NCBI RefSeq assembly: GCF_000935125.1 | Contig: NZ_JRKI01000003.1 | Span: forward strand, 62,001-126,000 | Reading direction: 5' to 3' | From: Streptomyces natalensis ATCC 27448 | Lineage (GTDB): Bacteria > Actinomycetota > Actinomycetes > Streptomycetales > Streptomycetaceae | Length of the DNA stretch: 64,000 nucleotides | Part shown: positions 8,564 through 19,693 of the stretch, in pieces | How positions within the stretch are numbered: the stretch's first letter is position 1 | Layout: every line of letters begins with the position of its first letter | Notes under the pieces: model-generated | Database searches by the model: none | Told to the model about the DNA's origin: nothing | What the model saw: only the letters and a program-made list of their open reading frames with translations | Program-made: the position numbers and the translations under genes

Positions 8564-10015
8564 CTACCTGGTGACGGCGCCGCGGCTCCGGGCCAGCACG
8601 TCGCGGACCAGGGAGATGCCGACCACAGCCACGGCGACCAGCAGCGACAGCAGCACCTGGATCCGGCCACCGCCGGGGCTGTCGTCGGTGAGCATGTACA
8701 CCAGCACGAAGGAGATCATCGCGATGGTGGCCCAGGTCAGGTACGGGAAGAGCCACATGCGCACGACGAGCTTCTCGGGGTTCTCGCGCAGGATGATGCC
8801 GCGCATCCGCAGCTGCGAGAAGCAGATGACCAGCCAGACGAAGAGCGCGACGGCACCCGAGGAGTTCAGCAGGAACTGGAAGACGGTGGTCGGCCACAGG
8901 TAGTTGAAGCCCACCGCGATGAAGCCGAAGAGGACCGAGGCCAGGATCGCGGCCTGCGGGACGCCCCGGGAGTTCGTCCGGGCGAAGGCCGCGGGTGCGT
9001 CGCCGCGCTGGCCGAGCGAGAAGGCCATCCGGGAGGCGGTGTAGAGGCCGGAGTTCAGGCAGGAGAGCACGGCGGTCAGCACGATGACGTTCATGATCTC
9101 GCCGGCGTGCGGGATGCCGATGGTGTCCAGGGCCGCGACGTAGGAGCCCTTCTTGGCGATCGAGGGGTCGTTCCACGGCAGGAGGGAGACGACGACCAGG
9201 ATCGAGCCGAGGTAGAAGATGCCCACCCGCCAGATCACGCTCTTGGTGGCCTTGGTGACGGCGCGCTCGGGGTCCTCGGACTCGCCGGCGGCGAGGGTGA
9301 CGATCTCGCTGCCCATGAAGGAGAAGACGACCATCAGGACGCCGGTGAGGATCGCGCTGGGGCCGTGGGGCAGGAAGCCGCCGTGCGAGGTGAGGTTGCC
9401 GAAGCCGGTGGCGGCGTGGCCGGAGCCGGGCAGGACGCCGAAGATCGCCAGGCCGCCCAGGACGATGAAGGCCGCGATGGCGACGACCTTGATGCCCGCG
9501 AACCAGAACTCGAACTCGCCGAACGAGGCGACCGAGGTGAGGTTGGTGGCGGTCAGCACGACCATCACGATCAGTGCCCAGGCCCACTGCGGGACGGCCG
9601 GGACCCAGCTCGTGAGGATGCCGGCGCCGGCGGTCGCCTCGACGGCGAGGACGACGACCCAGAAGAACCAGTACAGCCAGCCGATGGAGAAACCGGCCCA
9701 GCGGCCCAGCGCCCGGTCCGCGTAGGCGGAGAAGGAGCCGGAGGTGGGGTTTGCCGCGGCCATCTCGCCCAGCATCCGCATGACGAACACGACCAGCGCG
9801 CCGACCAGGGCGTAGGAGAGCAGAATGCCGGGGCCGGCGGCCTTGATGCCGGAGGCGGAGCCGACGAAGAGGCCGGCGCCGATGACCCCGCCGACGGCGA
9901 TCATGGACAGATGGCGGTTCTTGAGGCCCGACTGGAGACCTGACTGCTCCGGGGAGTGACCGGTGCCGGGAGGTGCGGGCGGCGCGGCCACGCGGCCGGG
10001 GGGAGGTGTGGTCAT
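8564..10015 (-). CDS. Amino-acid permease (AAT/GABA permease type, APC superfamily)
   Basis: Cation-coupled uptake carrier of about 483 residues with twelve membrane spans. The family signature is plain: GLKNRHLSMIAVGGVIGAGL at the first span, then MLGEMAAANPTSGSFSAYAD and WLYWFFWVVVLAVEATAGAG, as in GABA, proline-specific and aromatic amino-acid permeases. The substrate cannot be fixed from sequence. The ATG at 10015 is preferred because GGATG lies about eight bases upstream; in-frame ATGs at 10027 and 10048 have no ribosome site. A 507-base region upstream separates it from the phosphatase gene on the same strand, so it has its own promoter. Confidence 0.9.
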   Translation of the reverse strand: MTTPPPGRVAAPPAPPGTGHSPEQSGLQSGLKNRHLSMIAVGGVIGAGLFVGSASGIKAAGPGILLSYALVGALVVFVMRMLGEMAAANPTSGSFSAYADRALGRWAGFSIGWLYWFFWVVVLAVEATAGAGILTSWVPAVPQWAWALIVMVVLTATNLTSVASFGEFEFWFAGIKVVAIAAFIVLGGLAIFGVLPGSGHAATGFGNLTSHGGFLPHGPSAILTGVLMVVFSFMGSEIVTLAAGESEDPERAVTKATKSVIWRVGIFYLGSILVVVSLLPWNDPSIAKKGSYVAALDTIGIPHAGEIMNVIVLTAVLSCLNSGLYTASRMAFSLGQRGDAPAAFARTNSRGVPQAAILASVLFGFIAVGFNYLWPTTVFQFLLNSSGAVALFVWLVICFSQLRMRGIILRENPEKLVVRMWLFPYLTWATIAMISFVLVYMLTDDSPGGGRIQVLLSLLVAVAVVGISLVRDVLARSRGAVTR

Positions 10016-10522
10016 CGTGACATCCATGAGGGTTGAGGGGTCATGCACGGGGTGACTGCTGGGATCGCCTCGGTGGCCGGCTGCGCGCCGGGGTTCTCGG
10101 TGGTGTTGTCAGTTGCGTTTGCCCGGGATGCGGACGCGCGCAAGGGCCGGTTGGTGGCAGGTGGCGATCGTGGCCCTGACGCGTGTCGACCGCGGCGACA
10201 GGGGGCCGCGGTCGTTCGATGCCAGCGTGGGTGGGGAGGCGCCTGCTGCGCGTCCACGCCGTGGCCCGGCCTCCTCGTGAGAGGTGAGCGGCATCACGTC
10301 CGGTGTGGGATTTGCGTAAGCGTATGCGGCGATCCGCGACGGCGTATTTGTCCGGCCCGACAAATTCGTCCCGGATGGCTGTTCGGACGGCCAATGCACG
10401 GGGCGGCCGCCGCGGCTCGTACCGTCGCCGACAGCGCACCAGGCGGGGGCGACAGCGGCGGGGCGGGTGGCCGAACAGGCGGTGAATACGCCGGTAAGCC
10501 GGGCGGCCGGGCCGTCAGGCGG
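10016..10522. other. 507-bp intergenic region upstream of the permease
   Basis: No gene is supported. The one structured element is an inverted repeat at 10346-10365, ATTTGTC (10346-10352) and GACAAAT (10359-10365) around CGGCCC, about 330 bases upstream of the permease start. It sits in a locally A/T-richer patch and could be an operator or part of a promoter. I see nothing else. Confidence 0.5.
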
Positions 10523-12973
10523 TCAGGCAGTCGCGGTGTCGGACCCGGCGCCCTGCTCCGCCCAGATGATCTTTCCCGTGGAGGTGTAGCGCGTCCCCCA
10601 CCGCCGCGTGAGCTGCGCCACGATGAACAGCCCGCGCCCGCCCTCGTCGGTGGTCCGGGCGTGCCGCAGCCGCGGGGAGGTGCTGGAGGCGTCGAAGACC
10701 TCGCAGATCAGCGCGTCGGGGGCGGCCTGCCGGATCAGGCGCAGGGTGAGCGGTCCGGCGGCGTGGCGGATGGCGTTGGTGACCAGTTCGCTGACGATCA
10801 GTTCGGTGGAGAAGACCAGGGGGGTCATGCCCCATTCGGTCAGCTGGCGGTCGGCGAGCAGCCGGGCGCCGGAGACCACGGCCGGGTCGGCGGGCAGGTC
10901 CCAGGAGGCGACCTGGTGGGCGCCCAGGGCGCGGGTGCGGGCCAGCAGCAGGGCGGCGTCGTCCGACGGCGGGCCGGTCAGCAGCGCCTGGACGACATTG
11001 CCGCCGATCTCCTTGAGCGTCGCGCCGGGCGCGGCGAGGGCGTTGCTCAGCCGGTTCAGGCCGACGCCGATGTCCCGGCCGCAGGCCTCGATGAGCCCGT
11101 TGGTGTAGAGGGTGATCAGACTGCCCTCGGCCAGTTCGCGCTCCACGGACTCGAAGGGCATCGCCCCCAGGCCCAGCGGCGGTCCGGCGGGCAGTTCGGG
11201 GAAGTCGACGCTGCCGTCGGGGGTGACGATCGCGGGCGGCAGATGACCGGCGCGGGCCATGGTGCATTTGCGGCTGACCGGATCGTAGACGGCGTACAGG
11301 CAGGTCGCGCCCATGAAGGTGGCGGCCACGCTCGCATACTCCGCCTCCGCCGCCGCATCCGCGCCGCGCGTCTCGACCAGGCCGATGACCAGGTCGTCGA
11401 GGCGGGCCAGCAGTTCGTCGGGCGGCAGATCCAGATTGGCCAGGGTGCGTACGGCGGTGCGCAGCCGGCCCATGGTGGCCGCGGCGTCGATGCCGTGTCC
11501 GACGACGTCCCCGACGACCAGGGCGACCCGGGCGCCGGAGAGCGGGATGACGTCGAACCAGTCGCCGCCCACGCCGCTGGGGGCGTCCGCCGGGAAGTAC
11601 CAGGACGCCGCCTCCAGGGCGGAGCCGCCGGTCAGCTCGTGCGGCAGGAGGTTGCGCTGCATGACGCGGGCGGCGGTGCGTTCGCGGGTGTAGCGGCGGG
11701 CGTTGTCGACGCACAGGGCGGCGCGGCCGACGAGTTCCTCGGCGAGCCGGACGTCGTCGGCGACGAACGGGCCCAGCCGGGCGGAGCGGACGAAGGTGGC
11801 CGCGCCGAGGGTGACGCCGCGGGCCCGGACGGGCACGATCAGCACCGATCGCAGGCCGAATGTGCGCACCACGGCGGCCCGCTCCGGTGTTTCGGTGACC
11901 CAGGCGCTGTGGTCGAGGTCCAGGACGGGCTCCACCAGGGACTCGCCCCGGAACAGACACTGGGCGATCGGGGAGGAGGCGGCCCGCTCGACGGCCTGCC
12001 CGATGGCCAGCGCCGCCTCCGGGCAGCCTTCGTTGACGGACTGCTGCCCGCTGCGGCGCATCAGCGGGGTGCCGCCGACGGTGGCGGAGGCCGGCTCCTC
12101 GCCCCGGATGACGGAGTCGAGCAGGTCGACGCAGGCGAAGTCGGCCAGCGGCGGGACGGCGACCTCGGCGAGCTCCTGGGCGGTGCGGTTGACGTCGAGG
12201 GTGCTGCCGATGCGGGCGCCGGCGTCGTTGAGCAGGGCCAGGCGCTCCTGGGCCCGCCAGCGTTCGGTGACGTCGATGACCATGTACCAGATGCCGACGC
12301 GGTGGCCGCGGGGGTCGTCCAGGACGAAGAAGGAGGCGGAGTAGGCGCGTTCCTGGCTGGGGTCGGCGTAGGTGGGGCTCCGGAACTCGTAGTCCATCAC
12401 CGGGGAGCCGGTCGCAAGGACCCGCTGCATCCGCTCCTGGAACGCCTCCGCCTCCAGCTTCGGCAGCACCTCGTGCACCGTGCGCCCCAGCCGCCGCTCC
12501 AGCGGGATCAGCTTCTCCAGGACGTCGTTGACCCATACGTAGCGCAGCGCGGTGTCCAGTACGGCCATCCCGACGGGCGCATGCGCCAGAAACGGCTCCA
12601 GCATCAGCTGGTTGACGCCGCCGCCGGGCATCCGCCATTCCTCCAGGGCGAGCACCGACCACCGCTCGCGGTCCGGCCCGGCCGCGCGCCCGTCGACGAC
12701 CGGGGTCACCTGCACCGCCAGCTGGAGTTCGCGCCCGTCGCGGTGGCGCGCGGCGACCGAGCCGCCCCAGCCGTCGCCCGCCCGGCACCACCGGGCGATG
12801 GCGGCCACCCGTGCGGTGTCGCCGGGCACCGCCAGCAGCTCCGCGGCGGAATGGTCGAGGATCTCCGCGGCCGGATAGCCCAGCAGCCGCTCCGCCGCCC
12901 GGGTCCAGGCGACGATCCGCCCCTGCCCGTCCAGTTCGGCGGTGGCCGCCTTGCCCAGATCGCATGTGTCCAC
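10523..12973 (-). CDS. PAS-GAF-PP2C (SpoIIE/RsbU-type) phosphatase with anti-sigma-like ATPase domain
   Basis: Signal protein of 816 residues. Two PAS-like domains (about 10-110 and 125-240), a GAF domain (about 250-430), a PP2C-type serine phosphatase domain (about 440-680) and a GHKL ATPase domain of the RsbW type (about 690-805). Motifs: GGDWFDVIPL near 469, VVGDVVGHGIDA near 487, DDAALLLAR near 671; ELVTNAIRH and GGRGLFIVAQL in the ATPase domain. Such proteins set the phosphorylation of anti-anti-sigma factors in Streptomyces. One oddity: the near-invariant YTDG motif is YTNG here (Asn625), replacing a metal-binding Asp. The GTG at 12973 is the likely start. It stands alone, with no anti-anti-sigma gene beside it. 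Confidence 0.9.
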   Translation of the reverse strand: MDTCDLGKAATAELDGQGRIVAWTRAAERLLGYPAAEILDHSAAELLAVPGDTARVAAIARWCRAGDGWGGSVAARHRDGRELQLAVQVTPVVDGRAAGPDRERWSVLALEEWRMPGGGVNQLMLEPFLAHAPVGMAVLDTALRYVWVNDVLEKLIPLERRLGRTVHEVLPKLEAEAFQERMQRVLATGSPVMDYEFRSPTYADPSQERAYSASFFVLDDPRGHRVGIWYMVIDVTERWRAQERLALLNDAGARIGSTLDVNRTAQELAEVAVPPLADFACVDLLDSVIRGEEPASATVGGTPLMRRSGQQSVNEGCPEAALAIGQAVERAASSPIAQCLFRGESLVEPVLDLDHSAWVTETPERAAVVRTFGLRSVLIVPVRARGVTLGAATFVRSARLGPFVADDVRLAEELVGRAALCVDNARRYTRERTAARVMQRNLLPHELTGGSALEAASWYFPADAPSGVGGDWFDVIPLSGARVALVVGDVVGHGIDAAATMGRLRTAVRTLANLDLPPDELLARLDDLVIGLVETRGADAAAEAEYASVAATFMGATCLYAVYDPVSRKCTMARAGHLPPAIVTPDGSVDFPELPAGPPLGLGAMPFESVERELAEGSLITLYTNGLIEACGRDIGVGLNRLSNALAAPGATLKEIGGNVVQALLTGPPSDDAALLLARTRALGAHQVASWDLPADPAVVSGARLLADRQLTEWGMTPLVFSTELIVSELVTNAIRHAAGPLTLRLIRQAAPDALICEVFDASSTSPRLRHARTTDEGGRGLFIVAQLTRRWGTRYTSTGKIIWAEQGAGSDTATA

Positions 12974-13105
12974 CCCATGGAGATACCCCCAACAAGGCCC
13001 CCTAAATGGGGTATACGGCCCATTTTCGAAGGAAGGCGGGGCGACGGGCCCGGCCGCACACCGGCACCCGGCTCCTCGGCCCGCGGCCCCTCAGCCCCCG
13101 GCTCC

Positions 13106-14752
13106 TCAGCCCCCGACCGCTCGGCCCGCCGCCGCCAGCCGCAGCTGGAGCATCGCCAGCAGCCGCTGATCGGGCCGGCTCAGATCCAGCCCGGTCAGCT
13201 CCTCGGTCCGGCGCAGCCGGTAGCGCAGCGTATTGGGGTGCACATGCAGCTCGGCGGCCGCGGCACGGACGTCCCCGAAGGCGTTCAGATACGCCAGGAC
13301 GGACTCGGCCAGCTGCCCCTGGCTGCGGCTGTCGTGCGTCACCAGGGCGGTCAGCCGGGGGTCGCGCAGTTCGGGGTGCGCGCCGAGCAGCGCCAGCAGT
13401 TCGCTGATCAGCACCTCGGCCTGGATGTCGGGCAGCGCGGCGACGGTCGTGGCGACGCCGACCCGCACCATGGCGTCCAGGATCCGGTCCGCCTCGCGCC
13501 GCGACTCGGGCACCTCCCCGAGCCCCGGCACGATGCAGCCGACCGAACCGCGCAGCACCAGCCCCAGATGGCGGCCCGCCGCCTCGCTGATCTCCTGCCC
13601 CCAGCCGCGCAGGGTGCCCAGATCGATACTGCGCGGCAGCTGCGGCAGCAGCACATAGGTGCGCAGATCGGCCTGCACGACCAGGGAGCTGCGGTGCCGG
13701 GCCGCGGTGTGCACCGAGATCAGATTGCTGACCTCGGCGCGGGTCAGTTCGGACGCGGCCGCCTCGCCGCCGCCGTACGAGAAACCCAGAACGGCCGCCG
13801 GACGGGCCGCATCGAGCCCCAGATGCGTGGCCAGCGGCTGCGGCCCCGTGGCGCCCTCCAGCAGACCGGCGACCAGCGTCCGGGTCAGCGTCAGATCGGC
13901 GGACAGCTCGCGGCGGCGGCGTACGAGGTGCAGCGCGGCGACCCGGGCGGCCCCCAGCAGCACCTGGTCCGCGTGCTCGGTCAGCGCCGTCGAGCCCTCC
14001 TGCACCCAGATGATGCCCAGCTGACGCTCCCCGGAGCGGATCGCCACCGCCAGCCGGCGGCGGATGCCCAGCTCCGGATGGCTGTCGATGTGGACCACCT
14101 CGTCCGAGGCACGCAGCCGCTGGAAGACGCCCCACTCACGCAGCCGCGCCAGATACTCCTCCGGGCTCTGCCAGCCCAGGATGGACAGCCGGCGCAGATC
14201 GTCCACCTCGTCGGAGTCGCCGGCGCGGGAGTAGGCCAGCACGCGGGTGGTGGTGTCCTCGATGCTGACGATGCCCCCGGTGAGTACGGCGGTGGTCTGC
14301 GCCAGCGCGAAGAGGTCCTGCTCCCCGCCTGCCTCGCCGCTGTCCCCCGACGGCGCGTCCTCAAGCGCCGCGCGGGCCATCGCGTCCACCTGCTCCCAGC
14401 GCGCGTCGCGCCGTACGGACAGCAGTGCCACGCCCGCCTCGACGGCGGTCTCGCTGAGGGCGGCGGCCTGACCGGGGGCGTCGAGCTTCACGGCGACGGC
14501 GGCGGCCCCGTCCCGCCCAGCGGCCCGCAGCGCGGGAAAGGCGGCGCGGCCCCGGGCCCCGATGGCCAGCACCAGCGCACCTGCAGAAGCGGCCGGCTCG
14601 TCCTCGGGGTCGAGCAGTGCGACCTCAAGGATCTCCACGTCGAGCCCGGCGGGCGCGGCCTGCAACTCCACCAGGGGCTCGCCCAGCGACATCAGCAGCT
14701 GCCGCAGACTGATGCCGGTACGGGCGGGCGGTGCCGCAGCAGCTGGATCCAT
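13106..14752 (-). CDS. PucR-family transcriptional regulator
   Basis: Regulator of 548 residues. The N-terminal half carries the PucR-type sensor region (ISLRQLLMSLGEPLVELQAA and following), the middle has a GGDEF-like CdaR region, and the C-terminus holds the PucR helix-turn-helix: DVRAAAAELHVHPNTLRYRL then RRTEELTGLDLSRPDQRLLA. Family members control purine, GABA, proline and other nitrogen genes, but no catabolic operon adjoins this one. It is transcribed on the same strand as the flavin oxidoreductase upstream (14938-16332), with 185 bases between. Some Streptomyces annotations treat such solitary genes as proline-responsive; I cannot confirm that here. Confidence 0.9.
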   Translation of the reverse strand: MDPAAAAPPARTGISLRQLLMSLGEPLVELQAAPAGLDVEILEVALLDPEDEPAASAGALVLAIGARGRAAFPALRAAGRDGAAAVAVKLDAPGQAAALSETAVEAGVALLSVRRDARWEQVDAMARAALEDAPSGDSGEAGGEQDLFALAQTTAVLTGGIVSIEDTTTRVLAYSRAGDSDEVDDLRRLSILGWQSPEEYLARLREWGVFQRLRASDEVVHIDSHPELGIRRRLAVAIRSGERQLGIIWVQEGSTALTEHADQVLLGAARVAALHLVRRRRELSADLTLTRTLVAGLLEGATGPQPLATHLGLDAARPAAVLGFSYGGGEAAASELTRAEVSNLISVHTAARHRSSLVVQADLRTYVLLPQLPRSIDLGTLRGWGQEISEAAGRHLGLVLRGSVGCIVPGLGEVPESRREADRILDAMVRVGVATTVAALPDIQAEVLISELLALLGAHPELRDPRLTALVTHDSRSQGQLAESVLAYLNAFGDVRAAAAELHVHPNTLRYRLRRTEELTGLDLSRPDQRLLAMLQLRLAAAGRAVGG

Positions 14753-14937
14753 GATCGGTGCCTTTGCCGGGTCGGTGACCTGCTCCGATGCTAGGCCCTG
14801 GCGGACGGGCCGCTACCGGTCCGGATCCTCGGCTCCTGCCGACGCCGGAATTCGAACGGACCCTAACGAATTACTCGCGGGTATCCAGAATGGCCGCCGC
14901 AGACATCGCCAACTCGCCGTCCTCGCAGGCCAGTTGA

Positions 14938-16332
14938 CTAAGAGGCGGTGGCGGGCCCCGCCGGTGCGACGTTCTGGTTGGCGCGGAAGAGGTTGCCGGG
15001 GTCGTAGGTCCGCTTGACGGCCGCCAGCCGGTCGTAGTGGTCCCGGTAGGTGGCGCGGACGCGGTCGTGGCCCTCGTCGGCGCCCATGAAGTTCACATAG
15101 GCCCCGCCCATGGAATGCGGATGCAGCTCCTCCCAGTAGTCGACCGTCCACTCCTTGATGGTCGCCGCGTTGTCCGGGTCGGGGTCGACGCCCGCGATGA
15201 CGCCGGACCAGACGGCGTCCCGGTAGGCCCACGCCGTATCGTCCTTGCCGACGCGCGCCGCGGCCCCGTTGACGGGGTAGAGATGCATGGTCGACAGGTC
15301 CGTCGGGATGTTCTCGCCGTACTTCAGATGCACCCCGATCGCGTCGTCGCTGATCCGGTCGAAGAACGCGCCCCGCCAGTACCACTGGAGCCCCGGCGGA
15401 TACAGCTCGTCGAAAAGGGTCTGGAGCACGGGATACGGCATCGGCGCCGCGAAGTGGAAGGTCGGCGCGCCGGGTCCGTCCGGCGGCGCCAGCGCCGTCT
15501 CGACCGCGGCCAGATCGCCCGTCCAGCACCACACCACGCCGCACATCTTGTGCCCGTGGATGTCCTCCGGGAACGGCGGCACGGGCGGCGCCACCAGCTG
15601 GGCGAAGAAGCCGTTGAGGTCCTCGGACGCGGCGGGCAGGAAGTCGCGGTACCACTCCAGCACCTCGCGGGCCTGGTCGACGGGCCACAGCGTCACGCCG
15701 CCGCCCACCGTGTGCACCGGCCGCAGCTGGAAATTGAAGGAGGTCACCACCCCGAAATTGCCGCCGCCCCCGCGCAGCGCCCAGAACAGGTCCGGGTGCT
15801 CGGTCGCACTGGCGGTGACGAAACTGCCGTCGGCCAGCACCACGTCCGCGCCCACCAGGCTGTCGACGGTCAGCCCGTATTTGCGGGTGAGATGGCCGTG
15901 GCCGCCGCCGAGGGTGAGGCCGCCGACGCCGGTCGTCGAGACGATGCCGGAGGGCACGCCCAGGCCGAAGGCGTGCGTGGCATGGTCGAGATCGCCGAGC
16001 GGGCTGCCGCCGCCGACCCGGGCGGTCCTGGCCACCGGATCGACGCGGACCCAGCGCATCGGCGACAGGTCGAGGGTGACGGCGTCGTCCTGGACGCACA
16101 GGCCGGCGCCGCTGTGGCCGCCGCCGCGGACGGCGAGCTCCAGTCCGTGATCCCGGACGAAGTCGACCGCGGCCATCACATCGGCGGCGTCCGCGCACCG
16201 CACCACGGCGGCCGGGCGCCGGTGGATCATCGCGTTGTAGACCGTGCGGGCCCCGGGATACTCGGGGTCCCGGGGCCCGATGACCGGCCCGCGCAGCGCG
16301 CTGCGCAGCTGTTCCCACGTGGTGCCGTCCAT
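14938..16332 (-). CDS. FAD-linked oxidoreductase (PCMH/BBE, berberine-bridge-like)
   Basis: Oxidase of 464 residues with an N-terminal FAD-binding PCMH domain and a C-terminal BBE segment. The motif LAVRGGGHSGAGLCV places the His that normally bonds covalently to FAD at about residue 73. The second bond made by a Cys in some relatives is not expected, since the equivalent loop reads GGLTLGGGHGHLTRKYGL. GGGGNFGVVTSF is the conserved FAD-domain signature. The C-terminus YVNFMGADEGHDRVRATYRD and KRTYDPGNLFRANQNVAP is the BBE motif. Substrates in the family are sugars, alkaloids and polyketides; none is indicated. It lies 174 bases downstream of the geosmin synthase gene on the same strand, but no link to geosmin is known. 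Confidence 0.88.
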   Translation of the reverse strand: MDGTTWEQLRSALRGPVIGPRDPEYPGARTVYNAMIHRRPAAVVRCADAADVMAAVDFVRDHGLELAVRGGGHSGAGLCVQDDAVTLDLSPMRWVRVDPVARTARVGGGSPLGDLDHATHAFGLGVPSGIVSTTGVGGLTLGGGHGHLTRKYGLTVDSLVGADVVLADGSFVTASATEHPDLFWALRGGGGNFGVVTSFNFQLRPVHTVGGGVTLWPVDQAREVLEWYRDFLPAASEDLNGFFAQLVAPPVPPFPEDIHGHKMCGVVWCWTGDLAAVETALAPPDGPGAPTFHFAAPMPYPVLQTLFDELYPPGLQWYWRGAFFDRISDDAIGVHLKYGENIPTDLSTMHLYPVNGAAARVGKDDTAWAYRDAVWSGVIAGVDPDPDNAATIKEWTVDYWEELHPHSMGGAYVNFMGADEGHDRVRATYRDHYDRLAAVKRTYDPGNLFRANQNVAPAGPATAS

Positions 16333-16506
16333 GGCGCACCGCTCCTCGACGAGCTGCCGGTGTCGACCTCAACTCCAGCGTCCCGCCGGGCACCGGGCCC
16401 CGCAATTCGCGGGCGGCGCCTGCGCACCGGGGGCGGGGCTGCACGTCGGAGCGCCGCCCGCGCCCCTCAGACGGCCCCCGACCCCGGGAAGCCGGCCGGC
16501 CGCGGA

Positions 16507-18816
<2,310 letters not shown>

Positions 18817-18853
18817 CTACCCGGGGGCGGGGCGGAATAGGCTTTTCGCGGCT

Positions 18854-19693
18854 TTAAGTTGCCTTCAGGGGGGCGTTGTTGGTAAAAGGCCGTGCGCCCG
18901 CGGCCGCCCGCAGCGCCAGTTCCGCCAGCGCCTCCGGCGCGCCCGCCTGGCCGCGGATGCCGGGGAAGGCGTTGATGTCCACGATGAGCGGCGCCCCGTC
19001 ACCGGCGTCGAGGATGTCCACGCCGTAGACCTCCAGGCCGAAGATCTCGCCGATCCGCAGCGCCGCGGCGCACCAGTCGACGGGCAGCTCGTCCACGGGC
19101 AGCGGCAGCGTCGGGCCGCGTCCGCCGGGGGCCAGTTCGGAGCGGCGGCGGGCGGCGAAGAGGCGACCGTCGACGACCCACAGCTTGTGGTCCCAGCCGC
19201 TGTTGGCGGTGAACTCCTGGGCTATGACGGGCTCGTCGGGCCAGGCGGCGGCCAGTTCGCGCAGCTGCGCCGCGTCGTCGGCGCGGGCCACCAGATCGTG
19301 GCGGCGGCTGTGGCGGCTCTTGACGACCAGGGGCACGGCCGGTCCGTCGGCGGCCAGGCGGGCGAGGGTGGGTACGGAGCGGGTCGCGGCGAACGGCAGT
19401 CCGGCGCCCCGCGCCAGCTCGGCCATCTGCACCCGGTCCTGGCAACGGGCGGTGGCCGCGGCGGAGTTGACGACCACCGCACCGCGCTCCTCCAGGACGG
19501 CGGCCAGGGCCAGCGCCCGCGGCGTGCGCGCCTTGAGGAGATAGACATCGGCGAGACCGGCCCCCGAGGCGTCCATCGGCCCGGGGTCCGCGCCCGGGTC
19601 CAGGACCTCCACCCGGTGGCGGGATTCCAGGAGCGCGGCGGTGGCGGCCAGCAGCGGATGCCCGGGGTCCGCGGTCACCAGGCAGATCCTCAT
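18854..19693 (-). CDS. Small RimK-like ATP-grasp enzyme, second of a coupled pair
   Basis: ATP-grasp protein of 279 residues. The N-terminal Rossmann-like part begins MRICLVTADPGHPLL; the ATP-binding Lys is in PLVVKSRHSRRHDLV (Lys125), the adenine region in PVIAQEFTANSGWDHKLWVV, and the metal motif in LIVDINAFPGIRG (238-248). The glycine-rich loop that normally follows the Lys is missing and replaced by a basic SRHSRRHD stretch. The start ATG at 19693 overlaps the stop of the upstream ATP-grasp gene by four bases (ATGA), so the two are translationally coupled. Products of the family include glutamylated proteins, peptide ligation products and, for members with a D-[IV]-N-x-F-P motif, phosphorylated inositols. 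The actual reaction is unknown. Confidence 0.85.
   Translation of the reverse strand: MRICLVTADPGHPLLAATAALLESRHRVEVLDPGADPGPMDASGAGLADVYLLKARTPRALALAAVLEERGAVVVNSAAATARCQDRVQMAELARGAGLPFAATRSVPTLARLAADGPAVPLVVKSRHSRRHDLVARADDAAQLRELAAAWPDEPVIAQEFTANSGWDHKLWVVDGRLFAARRRSELAPGGRGPTLPLPVDELPVDWCAAALRIGEIFGLEVYGVDILDAGDGAPLIVDINAFPGIRGQAGAPEALAELALRAAAGARPFTNNAPLKAT

Noticed and set aside
10043..14794. A very long plus-strand open frame (over 1500 codons) opposite the phosphatase and PucR genes
   Set aside because: It is antisense to two genes with clear domains; high GC at third positions leaves mirror frames open. Its translation is Gly/Arg/Gln-rich without domains.
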